This document shows, piece after piece, positions 28,068-36,544 of a stretch of DNA of 64,000 nucleotides. Each line of letters opens with the position of its first letter. The first letter of the stretch is position 1. This stretch comes from JAEULH01 sp963805915 (GTDB lineage Bacteria > Pseudomonadota > Alphaproteobacteria > Rhodospirillales > Defluviicoccaceae), in NCBI GenBank assembly GCA_963805915.1, contig CAWDWD010000020.1, positions 34,679 to 98,678 on the forward strand, given 5' to 3'. The notes below the pieces were generated by a model. It saw only the letters and a list, made by a program, of their open reading frames with translations, ran no database searches and had not been told where the DNA came from. The position numbers were made by a program, and so were the translations under genes.

Positions 28068-29561
28068 CTACAGGGCCGGACGCCCCCGCGCGATCGAAGC
28101 GACGAACTGGTCGGCCGACCCAGCCTTCAGGTAAGCAACGGCGCAGCCGAGTTCGCGATCCTTCATCTTGCCCACCTCGGGACAGGCCTTGGCGTCGACA
28201 TTGGCTTGCGCGGACGCCTGAATGACCAAGCCCTGCGCCGGCAGCGCGCCGGGGAGATCCGCCTCGTGAGCCTCCTCGCTCGCGTCCTCGACGCCGGTCA
28301 GCTTGATGTTCGGCACGACGCCTCGCCCCTGGATGGTCTCCCCGTCGGGCGCGTAGTAAAGCGCCGTCGTCAGCTTGAGCGCGCCCTCGAGCGGCAGTCG
28401 CAAGACCGTCTGCACCGAGCCCTTGCCGAACGAGCGGCCGCCCATGACGATGGCGCGGCGGTGGTCCTGGAGCGCGGCGGCGACGATCTCCGAGGCCGAC
28501 GCGGAGCCCGAATTGATAAGCACGACCATCGGCCAGCCGCGTGCCAAGTCGCCTCGGCTGGCCTGGAACGCCCGCCCGCTCCCGCGCTCGCGGCCGCGGA
28601 TGGAGACGATCACGCCGTCGTCAAGAAAAGCATCCGCCACCGCCAGCGACTGATCGAGCAACCCGCCCGGGTTGTTGCGCAGGTCAAGGACAAGGCCGCG
28701 AACGTCGCGCTTTTTGTGGACTTCATCCATCGCCACATCGAGTGCGTCGGCGGTCTTCTCGTTGAAGCTGGCGACGCGAACATAAGCGATATCGCCCTCC
28801 ATCGACCAGCGGACCGGCTGGATGGCGATGACATCGCGGGTGATCGAGACGTCGAAGGCGGCCTTCTCGCCTCTCTTCAGGGTCAACAGGATCGGGGTGC
28901 CGGGTGCGCCGCGCATGGCGTGGACAGCGTCGCGCAGGCTCATCCCCGAAATCGCCTTGCGGTCGAGGTGGGTAATCAGATCGCCGGGCAGGACGCCGGC
29001 GCGCTCGGCGGGAGTCCCCTCGATCGGCGAAATCACCTTGATCTTGTCACCGTCCTGAGCGACCTGGATGCCGAGGCCACCGAATTCGCCGGTGGTCACC
29101 AGTTCGGATTCCCGCAGCGCCTCCGGATCAAGATAGGCCGAATGCGGATCGAGCGAGGCCGTCATCGATTCCAGCGCGCGGTTGACCAGCTTGTTCGCCG
29201 GCATCGGCCTTGCGTCCTTGTCCTGCTCGACGACTCCCTTGATCGCGGCGTCGATCAGGTCGCGGTCGGCCAACTTGGTGACGTAGTTGGTGCGCACGCG
29301 CTTGTAGACATCGCGGAATTGCTTGAGCTCGCGGATGTCATTGGGGTTGTCGGCGTAGGTCGTGAAGACGTGGTTGAACCTCGCCAGTTCGCGCGCGCCG
29401 CCGTCGTCGAGCCGGTAGGGATCGACACCGATCGCTTGCGCGACCCGATCTCCGGCGCCGGCCCGGTCGCCGGCGCAGCCGTTGAGAACGGGGGTCAGAC
29501 TGGCGCCGAAGATGAGCGCCGAGAAGACAACCAACAGGGCCTTCGCGTGTTTCCAGGACAA
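28068..29561 (-). CDS. ctpA: Carboxyl-terminal processing protease (S41 family, CtpA type)
   Basis: 497-aa serine protease of the periplasm. The TTG at 29561 has GGAGAGGAGG eight bases upstream and gives a short signal with lipobox-like LNGC. A PDZ domain (GGLGIQVAQDGDKIKVISPIEGTPAERAG region, about 150-230) precedes the S41 domain, with LVLDLRNNPGG, the catalytic serine in NSGSASASEI (about 350) and lysine in GRSFGKGSVQT (about 378). Such proteases trim or degrade envelope proteins by their C-termini. Confidence 0.92.
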   Translation of the reverse strand: MSWKHAKALLVVFSALIFGASLTPVLNGCAGDRAGAGDRVAQAIGVDPYRLDDGGARELARFNHVFTTYADNPNDIRELKQFRDVYKRVRTNYVTKLADRDLIDAAIKGVVEQDKDARPMPANKLVNRALESMTASLDPHSAYLDPEALRESELVTTGEFGGLGIQVAQDGDKIKVISPIEGTPAERAGVLPGDLITHLDRKAISGMSLRDAVHAMRGAPGTPILLTLKRGEKAAFDVSITRDVIAIQPVRWSMEGDIAYVRVASFNEKTADALDVAMDEVHKKRDVRGLVLDLRNNPGGLLDQSLAVADAFLDDGVIVSIRGRERGSGRAFQASRGDLARGWPMVVLINSGSASASEIVAAALQDHRRAIVMGGRSFGKGSVQTVLRLPLEGALKLTTALYYAPDGETIQGRGVVPNIKLTGVEDASEEAHEADLPGALPAQGLVIQASAQANVDAKACPEVGKMKDRELGCAVAYLKAGSADQFVASIARGRPAL

Positions 29562-29787
29562 CCCTGGACCTCCTCTCCAAGCCTCCCCCGGGCCCACTGC
29601 GGTGGGCTCCGGCCGAAGTGTAGTTGAAAAAGCCGGAAAACTCACGCTCTCGTCGCGCGGCCGGTGATCAGGCTCCGTTCGGCAGAGGGCATATGGGGCC
29701 GCGGGCGCCGGCGGGAAAGCGACTTGCTTGAGCGCCCCGGCATAAAGTTTGAGCGCTCAAGCATAAAGATGGGCATAAAGGGTTGAG

Positions 29788-30900
29788 CTATTGCGGCGAC
29801 ACCGTCGCGCCGCTTCGCGCGGCGCCGCGTCGGTAGATCACCGGGGCCGCCGCTTCGGCGCGAAGCGGCCGCAGTTCGAATGCCGACCACACCGCCATCG
29901 TCAAGAGCGCCAGCCCGCCGGCTTGGTGCAGCGCCGCCAGCGGGACCGGCACGACCAGCAACAGCGTCGAGATACCGAGCGCTACCTGAACCAGAACCGC
30001 GACAAGCAGGCCGTTCACGGCGAGCCCGGCGCGGCGCGACAGCGGCCGGCGCCGGGCGATGAGCCAGAACGCTACGACCGCCGCGAGCGTGGTCATGGCG
30101 ATAACGCGATGAGTAAACTGAATCGCGGTGAGGTTTTCGAAGAAGTTGAGGTAAGCGGGCGAGATTTGCAGCAGGCCGTCGGGAACCAGCTGGCCATCCA
30201 TCAGCGGAAACGAGTTGAAAGCGAACCCGGCGTCGGTGCCGGCGACGAAACCGCCCGACAGCAGGGTGACGAAGATTACCCCGCCGAGCGCGATCGCGCC
30301 GCGGCCCAGCCCGCGCGACGGGTTCCACGGTGGGGTGCGGACAACGAGGCCGGCCGCCACCCACAGCAAGGCAACGTAGATGACCAACGCCGCGCCGAAA
30401 TGGGCGACGAGACGATACTGGCTTACGTCGGGGCGGTCGACCAGGCCGCTCGCGACCATGAACCAGCCGAGCGCGCCTTGCAGGCCGCCGAGCACGAAGA
30501 TCATTACCAGCCGCGGCGCCAGCTTGCGGTCGATCCAGCCGCGCACCAGGAAAAAGACGAACGGGACGAAAAAGGCGACGCCGATCAGACGGCCCCACAG
30601 CCGGTGAATGTACTCAAGCCAGAAGATCTCTTGAAACTCGACGAGGCTCATGCCGGCGTTCATTTCGCGGTATTGCGGATAGTTCCGGTAGGCGCGAAAC
30701 GTCTCTTCCCACTGCTCCGTCGACAAGGGCGGAAGCCAGCCGGTGATCGGCCGCCATTCGACCATCGATAGCCCGGACTTGGTCAACCGAGTCAGCCCGC
30801 CGATGATCACCATGACGAAGACCATCGCCGCGATGGCGAACAGCCACGTCCCGATGGCCTTGTAACGGCGGTGCATGGCAACCGCGGCGGGATCATTCAC
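29788..30900 (-). CDS. ctaA: Heme A synthase (COX15/CtaA)
   Basis: 370-aa inner-membrane enzyme that oxidises the C8 methyl of heme O to the formyl of heme A for cytochrome aa3 oxidase. GTG start at 30900, just after GAAGAGAG. Features: GGLTRLTKSGLSMVEWRPI near residue 40, EIFWLEYIHRLWGRLIG (heme-ligand His) near 93, LVAHFGAAL, FTHRVIAM and LHQAGGLALL, spread over eight hydrophobic helices. The gene is divergent from cobA with a 178-bp gap. Confidence 0.92.
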   Translation of the reverse strand: MNDPAAVAMHRRYKAIGTWLFAIAAMVFVMVIIGGLTRLTKSGLSMVEWRPITGWLPPLSTEQWEETFRAYRNYPQYREMNAGMSLVEFQEIFWLEYIHRLWGRLIGVAFFVPFVFFLVRGWIDRKLAPRLVMIFVLGGLQGALGWFMVASGLVDRPDVSQYRLVAHFGAALVIYVALLWVAAGLVVRTPPWNPSRGLGRGAIALGGVIFVTLLSGGFVAGTDAGFAFNSFPLMDGQLVPDGLLQISPAYLNFFENLTAIQFTHRVIAMTTLAAVVAFWLIARRRPLSRRAGLAVNGLLVAVLVQVALGISTLLLVVPVPLAALHQAGGLALLTMAVWSAFELRPLRAEAAAPVIYRRGAARSGATVSPQ

Positions 30901-31078
30901 GGCTCGGCTCTCTTCGTGGCGGGGCGCGTCGCATCGTGCTATGAGTATTGTCGTCCGCGATCCGATTGCCAAGAGCCCCTCTCCTCCCCAAGCCGGAGAA
31001 GACGGATCTTGCCGAGCCCGCGCGCCATGGCCTAGGAAAGGACCTTGAATTGCGGGCAACGGCGGGACGAGGCTGAGC

Positions 31079-31873
31079 GTGGCGGCGAGCGGAACCCCTC
31101 GGATCTATCTCGTCGGCGCCGGGCCGGGCGATCCGGAGTTGTTGACGGTGAAAGCCCTTCGCCTGATCCGTGAAGCCGAAGTCGTGGTCTACGACAAGCT
31201 CGTCACCGATGACATTCTCGCGCTGATCGCGTCCGGCGCCGCGCGAATTTTCGCGGGCAAGGTCGCGCGCCATCACCACATGGCGCAGGACCAGATCAAC
31301 GGCCTTCTGGTCGGTCTCGCGCGGAGCGGGCGCAGCGTCGTCCGGCTTAAGGGCGGTGATCCGTTCCTGTTCGGCCGCGGCGGTGAGGAGGCCGCCCATC
31401 TCGCCGCCCACGGCATCGCCTTCGAGATCGTCCCCGGCATCACCTCGGCCTCGGGTTGCACCGCCTACGCCGGCATCCCGCTGACCCATCGCGGCATCGC
31501 CCACGGGGTGCGCTTCATCACCGGCCACGCCAAGGAAGACGAGCCGCTCGAACTGGACTGGCCGAGCCTCGTCAGTGCCGGGACCACGCTCGTCATCTAC
31601 ATGGGCCGGATCACCGCGCGCCGGATCACCGCGCAGCTCATCGCCCATGGCATGGCGCCGACGATGCCCGCGGCCATCATCGTCAACGGCACCCGGGCGA
31701 ACCAGACCGTCGAGCGGACCACACTGGTCGAACTCCCCGGCAGGGTCGAGGCCCTCGATCTCGCGGCGCCGACCCTTCTCGTCATCGGCGAGGTCGTCTC
31801 CCTGGCCGACAGCCTCGGCTGGTTCGCCGAACACGCGGTGGACGCCGCGAAGAGATCCCGCTCCGCGTCCTGA
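31079..31873 (+). CDS. cobA: Uroporphyrinogen-III C-methyltransferase
   Basis: 264-aa SAM enzyme that makes precorrin-2, the branch point to siroheme and cobalamin. GTG start. The SUMT signatures are VGAGPGDPELLTVKAL near residue 12, YDKLV, VRLKGGDPFLFGRGGEEA near 89-106, GITSASGCTAYAGIPLTHR near 125-143 and the MGRITARRI region. It is the single-domain form without CysG partner domains. No other tetrapyrrole gene except the adjacent heme A synthase is in view. Confidence 0.93.
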   Translation: MAASGTPRIYLVGAGPGDPELLTVKALRLIREAEVVVYDKLVTDDILALIASGAARIFAGKVARHHHMAQDQINGLLVGLARSGRSVVRLKGGDPFLFGRGGEEAAHLAAHGIAFEIVPGITSASGCTAYAGIPLTHRGIAHGVRFITGHAKEDEPLELDWPSLVSAGTTLVIYMGRITARRITAQLIAHGMAPTMPAAIIVNGTRANQTVERTTLVELPGRVEALDLAAPTLLVIGEVVSLADSLGWFAEHAVDAAKRSRSAS

Positions 31874-31888
31874 GCGGGTCCTTAAGCT

Positions 31889-32524
31889 CTAGGGTTTGTA
31901 CATGCGCTGGCGGGCGTCGAGCTCTGGGATCCGCAAGACGCGCTCGCCGGCCGGCAGCGCCAATTGCCGTTCGAGGTAGGCGGCGCGCCCGCGGATCGTC
32001 GACGGATGAGCGACGCCGTAAAGGATCTTGTGAATCAGTCCGGGTCCCTCAACCGCGCCGGGATCGATCGCCAGAGCCTGGGTGTAGTCACGCAAGGCGT
32101 CGGCGTAGCGGCCCGAGCGATCGTAGAGGATGCCCCGGTTGGCGTAGGCTCCGGCGAGCACGGCCCGGCCGGTGGTGTCGTCGGTGCTCAGAGCCGTCGA
32201 AAGAAAAGCGATCACCTCGCCGAACGCGGCCTCGGCCTGGTCGAGGCGACCCATTTCCAGCAGAGCGATGGCGCGGCCCATCATCGCGCCACGGTGGTGC
32301 GGCGCCGCCGCCAGTGCCGCGCCGAACCGCTCGATCGCCTGGTCGAACTTGTCGTCGCCGAGCAGGATGTCGCCCTGGCGGACCTCGTAATCGCCGGGCG
32401 GCGTCTCGACGACCTGGCGGATGACGGCCCAGACGGTGAACATCGCGAAGGTCGCAGCAAGCGCGATGAGGACGAAGCGGCGCACGACCGCTGTTCGGCT
32501 CAGCCGAGCCCACAGGCCGTTCAT
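31889..32524 (-). CDS. Tetratricopeptide-repeat membrane-anchored protein
   Basis: 211-aa protein with one N-terminal transmembrane helix (FVLIALAATFAMFTVWAVI) and at least three TPR-like helix pairs: DILLGDDKFDQAIERFGAAL, AIALLEMGRLDQAEAAFGEV and AYANRGILYDRSGRYADALRDYTQALAIDP. I chose the ATG at 32524 (MNGLWAR), with GAGGGGAAG upstream; an earlier start at 32563 is possible. It is convergent with cobA. Function cannot be stated beyond a scaffolding-type role. Confidence 0.75.
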   Translation of the reverse strand: MNGLWARLSRTAVVRRFVLIALAATFAMFTVWAVIRQVVETPPGDYEVRQGDILLGDDKFDQAIERFGAALAAAPHHRGAMMGRAIALLEMGRLDQAEAAFGEVIAFLSTALSTDDTTGRAVLAGAYANRGILYDRSGRYADALRDYTQALAIDPGAVEGPGLIHKILYGVAHPSTIRGRAAYLERQLALPAGERVLRIPELDARQRMYKP

Positions 32525-32631
32525 TACGGGCGCCAACTTCCCCTCCCAGCCGGTTCTCGCCAACGAGGATACTCCACGGTCGCGGCGCGACCAACCCGCG
32601 GTCGGGGCTAAGCGCTGTTAATAGCCCGCAC

Positions 32632-33307
32632 CTAAAGGCCGCGTTCGTTGAAGAGCCCCTTCGTCAAGAAGGCGACCTCGGTGCGGTTCGTCGCATTGAG
32701 TTTTTGCATCAGGTTTCGTACGTGCGCTTTCACCCGGCTCTCGCTCATTTCAAGTTCGTGCGCGATTGTTCGGTTCGCCTTGCCCAGCCGAAGACGCTTC
32801 AGCACCGCGATCTGGCGCGGCGTGAAGGCATCACGCCGCCGCGCCCCCTCGGCAACGTCGTCCTTGGATGATCGCAGGGCGGCAAGGCAGCTCTCCGGCA
32901 CGAACGAGCCGCCCGCGCGAACAACATGCGTCGCTCCAAGGGCGACGTCGGGCGTCGTGCTGGTGGAGATGAAGCCCCGCACCCCTTTGGTGACAGCCTC
33001 CAGGACATCATCGGCACTATCGAAATCCGACAGGAGGATGACGGGTGTGGCCGGAAAGGCTCGCGAAAGTTGAGCCAGCTCATCGCTCAGATCGTCTTGC
33101 CGGTTCTGCGCCTGATCAATTCCATGAAGGATGAAAACTACCGTCGAAGGTATAACATCAGACTTACAGCAGTCGTCAATTGTTGCGAAAGAAATTATTC
33201 TCGCATCATTGTAAGACTAAAGAGAGCCATAGCCCAACGCATTCACGGATGAACACCCTGCCCTGCACGTATAGAATTGTAGAAAACCCGTCAAGTATTG
33301 TATACAA
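32632..33307 (-). pseudogene. LuxR-type response-regulator-like transcription factor, split by a frameshift
   Basis: The C-terminal 65 residues are a clear LuxR HTH (FTPRQIAVLKRLRLGKANRTIAHELEMSESRVKAHVRNLMQKL). Upstream in the same frame a receiver-like domain is readable (SADDVLEAVTKGVRGFIS), but it runs to a stop at 33217 with no start before the GTG at 32982. The adjacent frame ends at 33206 with a plausible receiver N-terminus (VFIRECVGLWLSLV). Removing one T near 33212-33215 joins them at VYNDARIIS. I therefore read one gene starting near TTG 33307, about 225 aa. The start is uncertain. It lies next to the polysaccharide locus and may control it. Confidence 0.7.
33298..33307. promoter_or_regulatory. 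TTGTATACAA palindrome in an AT-rich stretch
   Basis: A perfect 10-bp palindrome. On the plus strand TTGTAG (33277-33282) and TATACA (33301-33306) are separated by 18 bases, close to a sigma-70 promoter reading toward the polysaccharide genes. The same bases form the proposed TTG start of the divergent regulator. Both readings are inferences. Confidence 0.3.
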
Positions 33308-33754
33308 CCCGTCGCGACCTTGGGAGACAGATACATTATTCACTATTCTCTCACTTCCTACCGTATCGATTGCAAGAGATGACCGTATCCCGGTTGTACC
33401 GTAATGTCGAAATAGCAAAAGTGCTATGCACTCCGTCCTTTGAGCTACTTCACCACCAAAAAGGCGCACAGGCCGAGGCATGCGCGGCCAATCGGCGGGG
33501 GTGCCGCCACGGCCGGCGGCGGATGCCGGGTCGCGTCCACGGCGGATGCCAACAGCGCCGGATCGCGCGCTCGTCGCATTGTGAAACGCCCTAACTGTTC
33601 CTTCCTTCGGGCAGGTTCGGGCAGGGCCCGCGGCCCCGCCGACCGCCCCGTCGTAGGAAGTAGTGGCCCTACCCCCGACGGACCCCCTGCGAATTGCCAC
33701 CTTACGCTCCCGCCGCGCTTGGCTACCGTGGGCGGGTTCTTGGAGCATGCAAAA
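33308..33754. other. Intergenic region upstream of the polysaccharide locus
   Basis: About 450 bp without a supported gene. The left half is notably AT-richer than the surroundings and holds a perfect small hairpin (ATAGCA-AAAG-TGCTAT, 33412-33427). The right half is GC-rich and open in one frame that continues into the acetyltransferase, but its translation is low-complexity and unlike the family. It probably carries the locus promoter and 5' leader. Confidence 0.5.
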
Positions 33755-34228
33755 GTGGCTGTACGCAAAGACGTCGTGCTTGGAGAGGGCGTGCTCATCC
33801 ATTGGCCGGATCAAGTAAACCTCTATGGTTGCACGGTCGGTGAAAATAGCCGAATCGGTCCATTTGTGGAGATACAAAAAAACTGCGCTATTGGGAGATC
33901 GTGCAAGATCTCGTCCCACAGTTTCATTTGTGAAGGCGTCCTCATAGAGGACGACGTCTTCATCGGCCATGGCGTGATGTTCACGAACGGCCGGTACCCT
34001 CGGGCCAGTAACCCCGACGGCAGCCTGCAGACGGAGGCGGACTGGGACTTGGAAGCGACCCGCGTAAGGCGCGGCGCCTCCATCGGCTCGAACGCGACGA
34101 TTGTATGCGGGGTGACCATCGGAGAGCGCGCGATTGTCGGCGCCGGCGCGGTGGTAACAAGAGACGTGCCCGACGGGGCCGTGGTCGCGGGCGTACCTGC
34201 CCGCGTCATCGGCAGCGCAAGCGACTGA
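33755..34228 (+). CDS. Left-handed beta-helix N-acetyltransferase (WlbB/WbpD-like)
   Basis: 157-aa hexapeptide-repeat transferase. Repeats are visible through VLGEGVLIH, VGENSRIGPFVEIQKNCAIGRSCKIS, LIEDDVFIGHGVMFTNGRYPRA, then GASIGSNATIVCGVTIGERAIVGAGAVVT and the closing DGAVVAGVPARVIG. The family acetylates the 3-amino group of UDP-2-acetamido-3-amino-glucuronate, using acetyl-CoA. I chose the GTG at 33755 because GGAG lies 9-12 bases before it; the frame is open far upstream with no similarity. It starts the locus, 49 bp before the dehydrogenase. Confidence 0.8.
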   Translation: MAVRKDVVLGEGVLIHWPDQVNLYGCTVGENSRIGPFVEIQKNCAIGRSCKISSHSFICEGVLIEDDVFIGHGVMFTNGRYPRASNPDGSLQTEADWDLEATRVRRGASIGSNATIVCGVTIGERAIVGAGAVVTRDVPDGAVVAGVPARVIGSASD

Positions 34229-34277
34229 TGCGGCATCCTGCCGCACGGGCATTGAGTTCACGAGGATTGGCAATAGG

Positions 34278-35306
34278 ATGATTAGAATAGGGATTATCGG
34301 GTACGGGTACTGGGGGCCCAATTTGGCCCGCAATCTTGCTGAAGTACCGGGCGCGGCCGTTAGCGCCATTGCGGACCTCGATGAAAGCAAGCTTCATCTC
34401 GTGCGCCGGCGTTATCCCGGTGTGAGAACGACGCGCGATTGCCACGATCTGATGACGGATCCGTCGCTGGATGCCATCGCCATCGCGACGCCGGTCAGCA
34501 ACCACTTCGAGATGGCGATGGCGGCGCTGCGGGCCGGGAAGCATGTGTGGCTGGAAAAGCCGATGGCCGAGACTTCGCATCAGGCTCGGGCGATCGCCGA
34601 CGAAGCCGAGAAGCGCGGCAAGGTTGTGTACGTCGACCACACCTTTATTTACACGAGCGCCGTCCAGAAGATTGCCGAAATTATTCGAAGCGGCGAACTC
34701 GGTCAGCTCTACTACTATGACTCTACCAGGATCAACCTGGGTCTGTTTCAGAGGGATGTCAGCGTCATTTCCGACCTGGCGGTGCATGACTTCTCCATAC
34801 TTGAATTCATTCTGGGAGAGCACCCGGTGGCGGTGTCGGCCAGCGGCACCAATCACTTTCCGGGAACGCCGGAGAACCTGGCGTTTATCACCCTCTTCTA
34901 CGAGTCCGGAGCCATCGCGCACATGAACGTGAGCTGGCTGGCCCCGGTGAAGGTGCGGCAAATCCTGATCGGCGGCAGCAAGAAGATGATCGCCTACGAC
35001 GATCTCCAGCAAAGCGAGAAGATCAGGGTTTACGACAGCGGGGTAAGCTTCACCGACGATCCCGATCGGATTCAGGAGATGCGCGTCGGGTACCGCACCG
35101 GTGACATGTGGGCGCCGAAGCTGGCCGCAACCGAGGCGCTTCGCGCCGCTGGCGAGCATTTCGTCGATTGTATCGTGAAACGAAAGACGCCGGACACGGA
35201 CGGGCGGTTCGGCACGCGCCTGGTGGAGGTCATCGAGGCCGCGACCATCTCGATGCGCAACAGGGGCGAGACGGTGTTCACGACGCAGCAGGGAAAAGCG
35301 GCGTGA
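34278..35306 (+). CDS. Gfo/Idh/MocA family sugar dehydrogenase (WlbA/WbpB-like)
   Basis: 342-aa NAD(P)-dependent oxidoreductase. The N-terminal Rossmann motif is GIIGYGYWGPNLARNL (residues 5-20). The family EKP signature (WLEKPMAE) is near 93-95, followed by YVDHTFIYTSAVQKI. In the wlb/wbp pathway it oxidises the C3 hydroxyl of a UDP-HexNAc-uronate for the following aminotransferase. Its stop overlaps the GTG of the aminotransferase (GTGA), so the two are coupled. Sugar substrate is inferred from neighbours. Confidence 0.88.
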   Translation: MIRIGIIGYGYWGPNLARNLAEVPGAAVSAIADLDESKLHLVRRRYPGVRTTRDCHDLMTDPSLDAIAIATPVSNHFEMAMAALRAGKHVWLEKPMAETSHQARAIADEAEKRGKVVYVDHTFIYTSAVQKIAEIIRSGELGQLYYYDSTRINLGLFQRDVSVISDLAVHDFSILEFILGEHPVAVSASGTNHFPGTPENLAFITLFYESGAIAHMNVSWLAPVKVRQILIGGSKKMIAYDDLQQSEKIRVYDSGVSFTDDPDRIQEMRVGYRTGDMWAPKLAATEALRAAGEHFVDCIVKRKTPDTDGRFGTRLVEVIEAATISMRNRGETVFTTQQGKAA

Positions 35307-36424
35307 TTCCTTTCCTCGATCTAAAAAGCCAGTACGCGTCCATCAAAAACGAGGTCGACGCGGCCGTTCACCGGGTTTTGGACTCGTGCCAGTTCACGCT
35401 GGGAGATGAAGTCAAGGCCTTCGAGCGCGACTTCGCCGCTGTCTGCAATGCAAAGCACGGGATCGGCGTCAATAGCGGAACGAGTGCGCTTCATCTCGCG
35501 CTACTCGCGGCCGGGGTGGGGCCGGGCGACGAAGTCATTACGGTTCCCTTCACGTTCGTGGCAACCGTCGCGGCTATCGAATACACCGGTGCCCGAACCG
35601 TGTTCGTCGACATCAATCCGGACTCGTTTACGATCGATCCTACCGCAATAGAAGCTGCCGTCAGCTCAAGAACAAAAGCTATTGTGCCGGTTCACCTGTA
35701 CGGTCAGCCCGCCGACATGGTCCCGATCCTGGAGATTGCCCGACGAAGAGGGTTGGCGGTCATAGAAGACGCGGCCCAGGCGCATGGTGCTGAATATGAC
35801 GGCCACCGGGTCGGCAGCCTCGGCGACATGGGCTGTTTCAGCTTTTACCCCGGGAAGAACCTGGGCGCCTGCGGAGAGGGCGGCATGGTGACGACGGATA
35901 ATGATCACTATGCGCACAAGATAAGAATGCTTCGCGACTGGGGCGCGGAGCGGAAATACGAGCACGTTCTTAAAGGTTACAATTACCGCATGGAGAGTAT
36001 CCAGGGCGCGGTGCTTGGCGTTAAGTTGCGGCATTTAGAAAAATGGACGGAAGCTCGCCGCTCGGTCGCCGCGTTCTACGATCGCGCACTGGCAGGCAGC
36101 GGGGTGCCCACGCTGGCGGCGATGTCCTATGCCCGGCACGTTTATCACGTTTACGCGATCCGGACGCGGCACCGGCAGATGTGGCAGGACAGGCTCCATG
36201 CGCAGGGCATCCAGACGGGTATTCATTACCCGACTCCCGTTCACCTGCTCCCCGCGTACGCCGACCTGGGATACGGCCGGGGCCAGTTCCCCCATGCGGA
36301 GCGCGCCGCGGCCGAAGTCCTCTCTTTGCCGATGTTCCCTGAGCTGAGCGTCGAGCAATGCGATCTTGTTTGCCGGGCGGTCACGGAGGTTTCCAGGTCC
36401 GTCTCCCCTCTCGTTGATGCTTGA
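35303..36424 (+). CDS. DegT/DnrJ/EryC1/StrS aminotransferase (WlbC/WbpE-like)
   Basis: 373-aa PLP enzyme that aminates a keto-sugar nucleotide. N-terminal PFLDLKSQYASIK is typical. Cofactor residues are seen in VNSGTSALHLALLA, VIEDAAQAHGA and the Schiff-base lysine in FSFYPGKNLGACGEGG (about 184); the C-terminal GIHYPTPVHLLPAY is also a family hallmark. GTG start at 35303. With the upstream dehydrogenase and acetyltransferase it makes the three-gene set that converts a UDP-GlcNAc uronate to its 2,3-diacetamido form; the 6-dehydrogenase is not in the window. Confidence 0.88.
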   Translation: MIPFLDLKSQYASIKNEVDAAVHRVLDSCQFTLGDEVKAFERDFAAVCNAKHGIGVNSGTSALHLALLAAGVGPGDEVITVPFTFVATVAAIEYTGARTVFVDINPDSFTIDPTAIEAAVSSRTKAIVPVHLYGQPADMVPILEIARRRGLAVIEDAAQAHGAEYDGHRVGSLGDMGCFSFYPGKNLGACGEGGMVTTDNDHYAHKIRMLRDWGAERKYEHVLKGYNYRMESIQGAVLGVKLRHLEKWTEARRSVAAFYDRALAGSGVPTLAAMSYARHVYHVYAIRTRHRQMWQDRLHAQGIQTGIHYPTPVHLLPAYADLGYGRGQFPHAERAAAEVLSLPMFPELSVEQCDLVCRAVTEVSRSVSPLVDA

Positions 36425-36544
36425 GGTGGACGCAGGCTGGCGCGGACAGAGGCCGCGCTAAACAATCCGTCGGTGCGGACGCCGGCCGGCAGGAGACCGA
36501 GCAAGACCGCGCGACGTTGGGGCCCACTTTACGAGCGAAGGCAT

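Noticed and set aside
32632..32982. Stand-alone 116-aa LuxR protein from GTG 32982
   Set aside because: The same frame continues upstream with receiver-like sequence, so this start would cut a domain.
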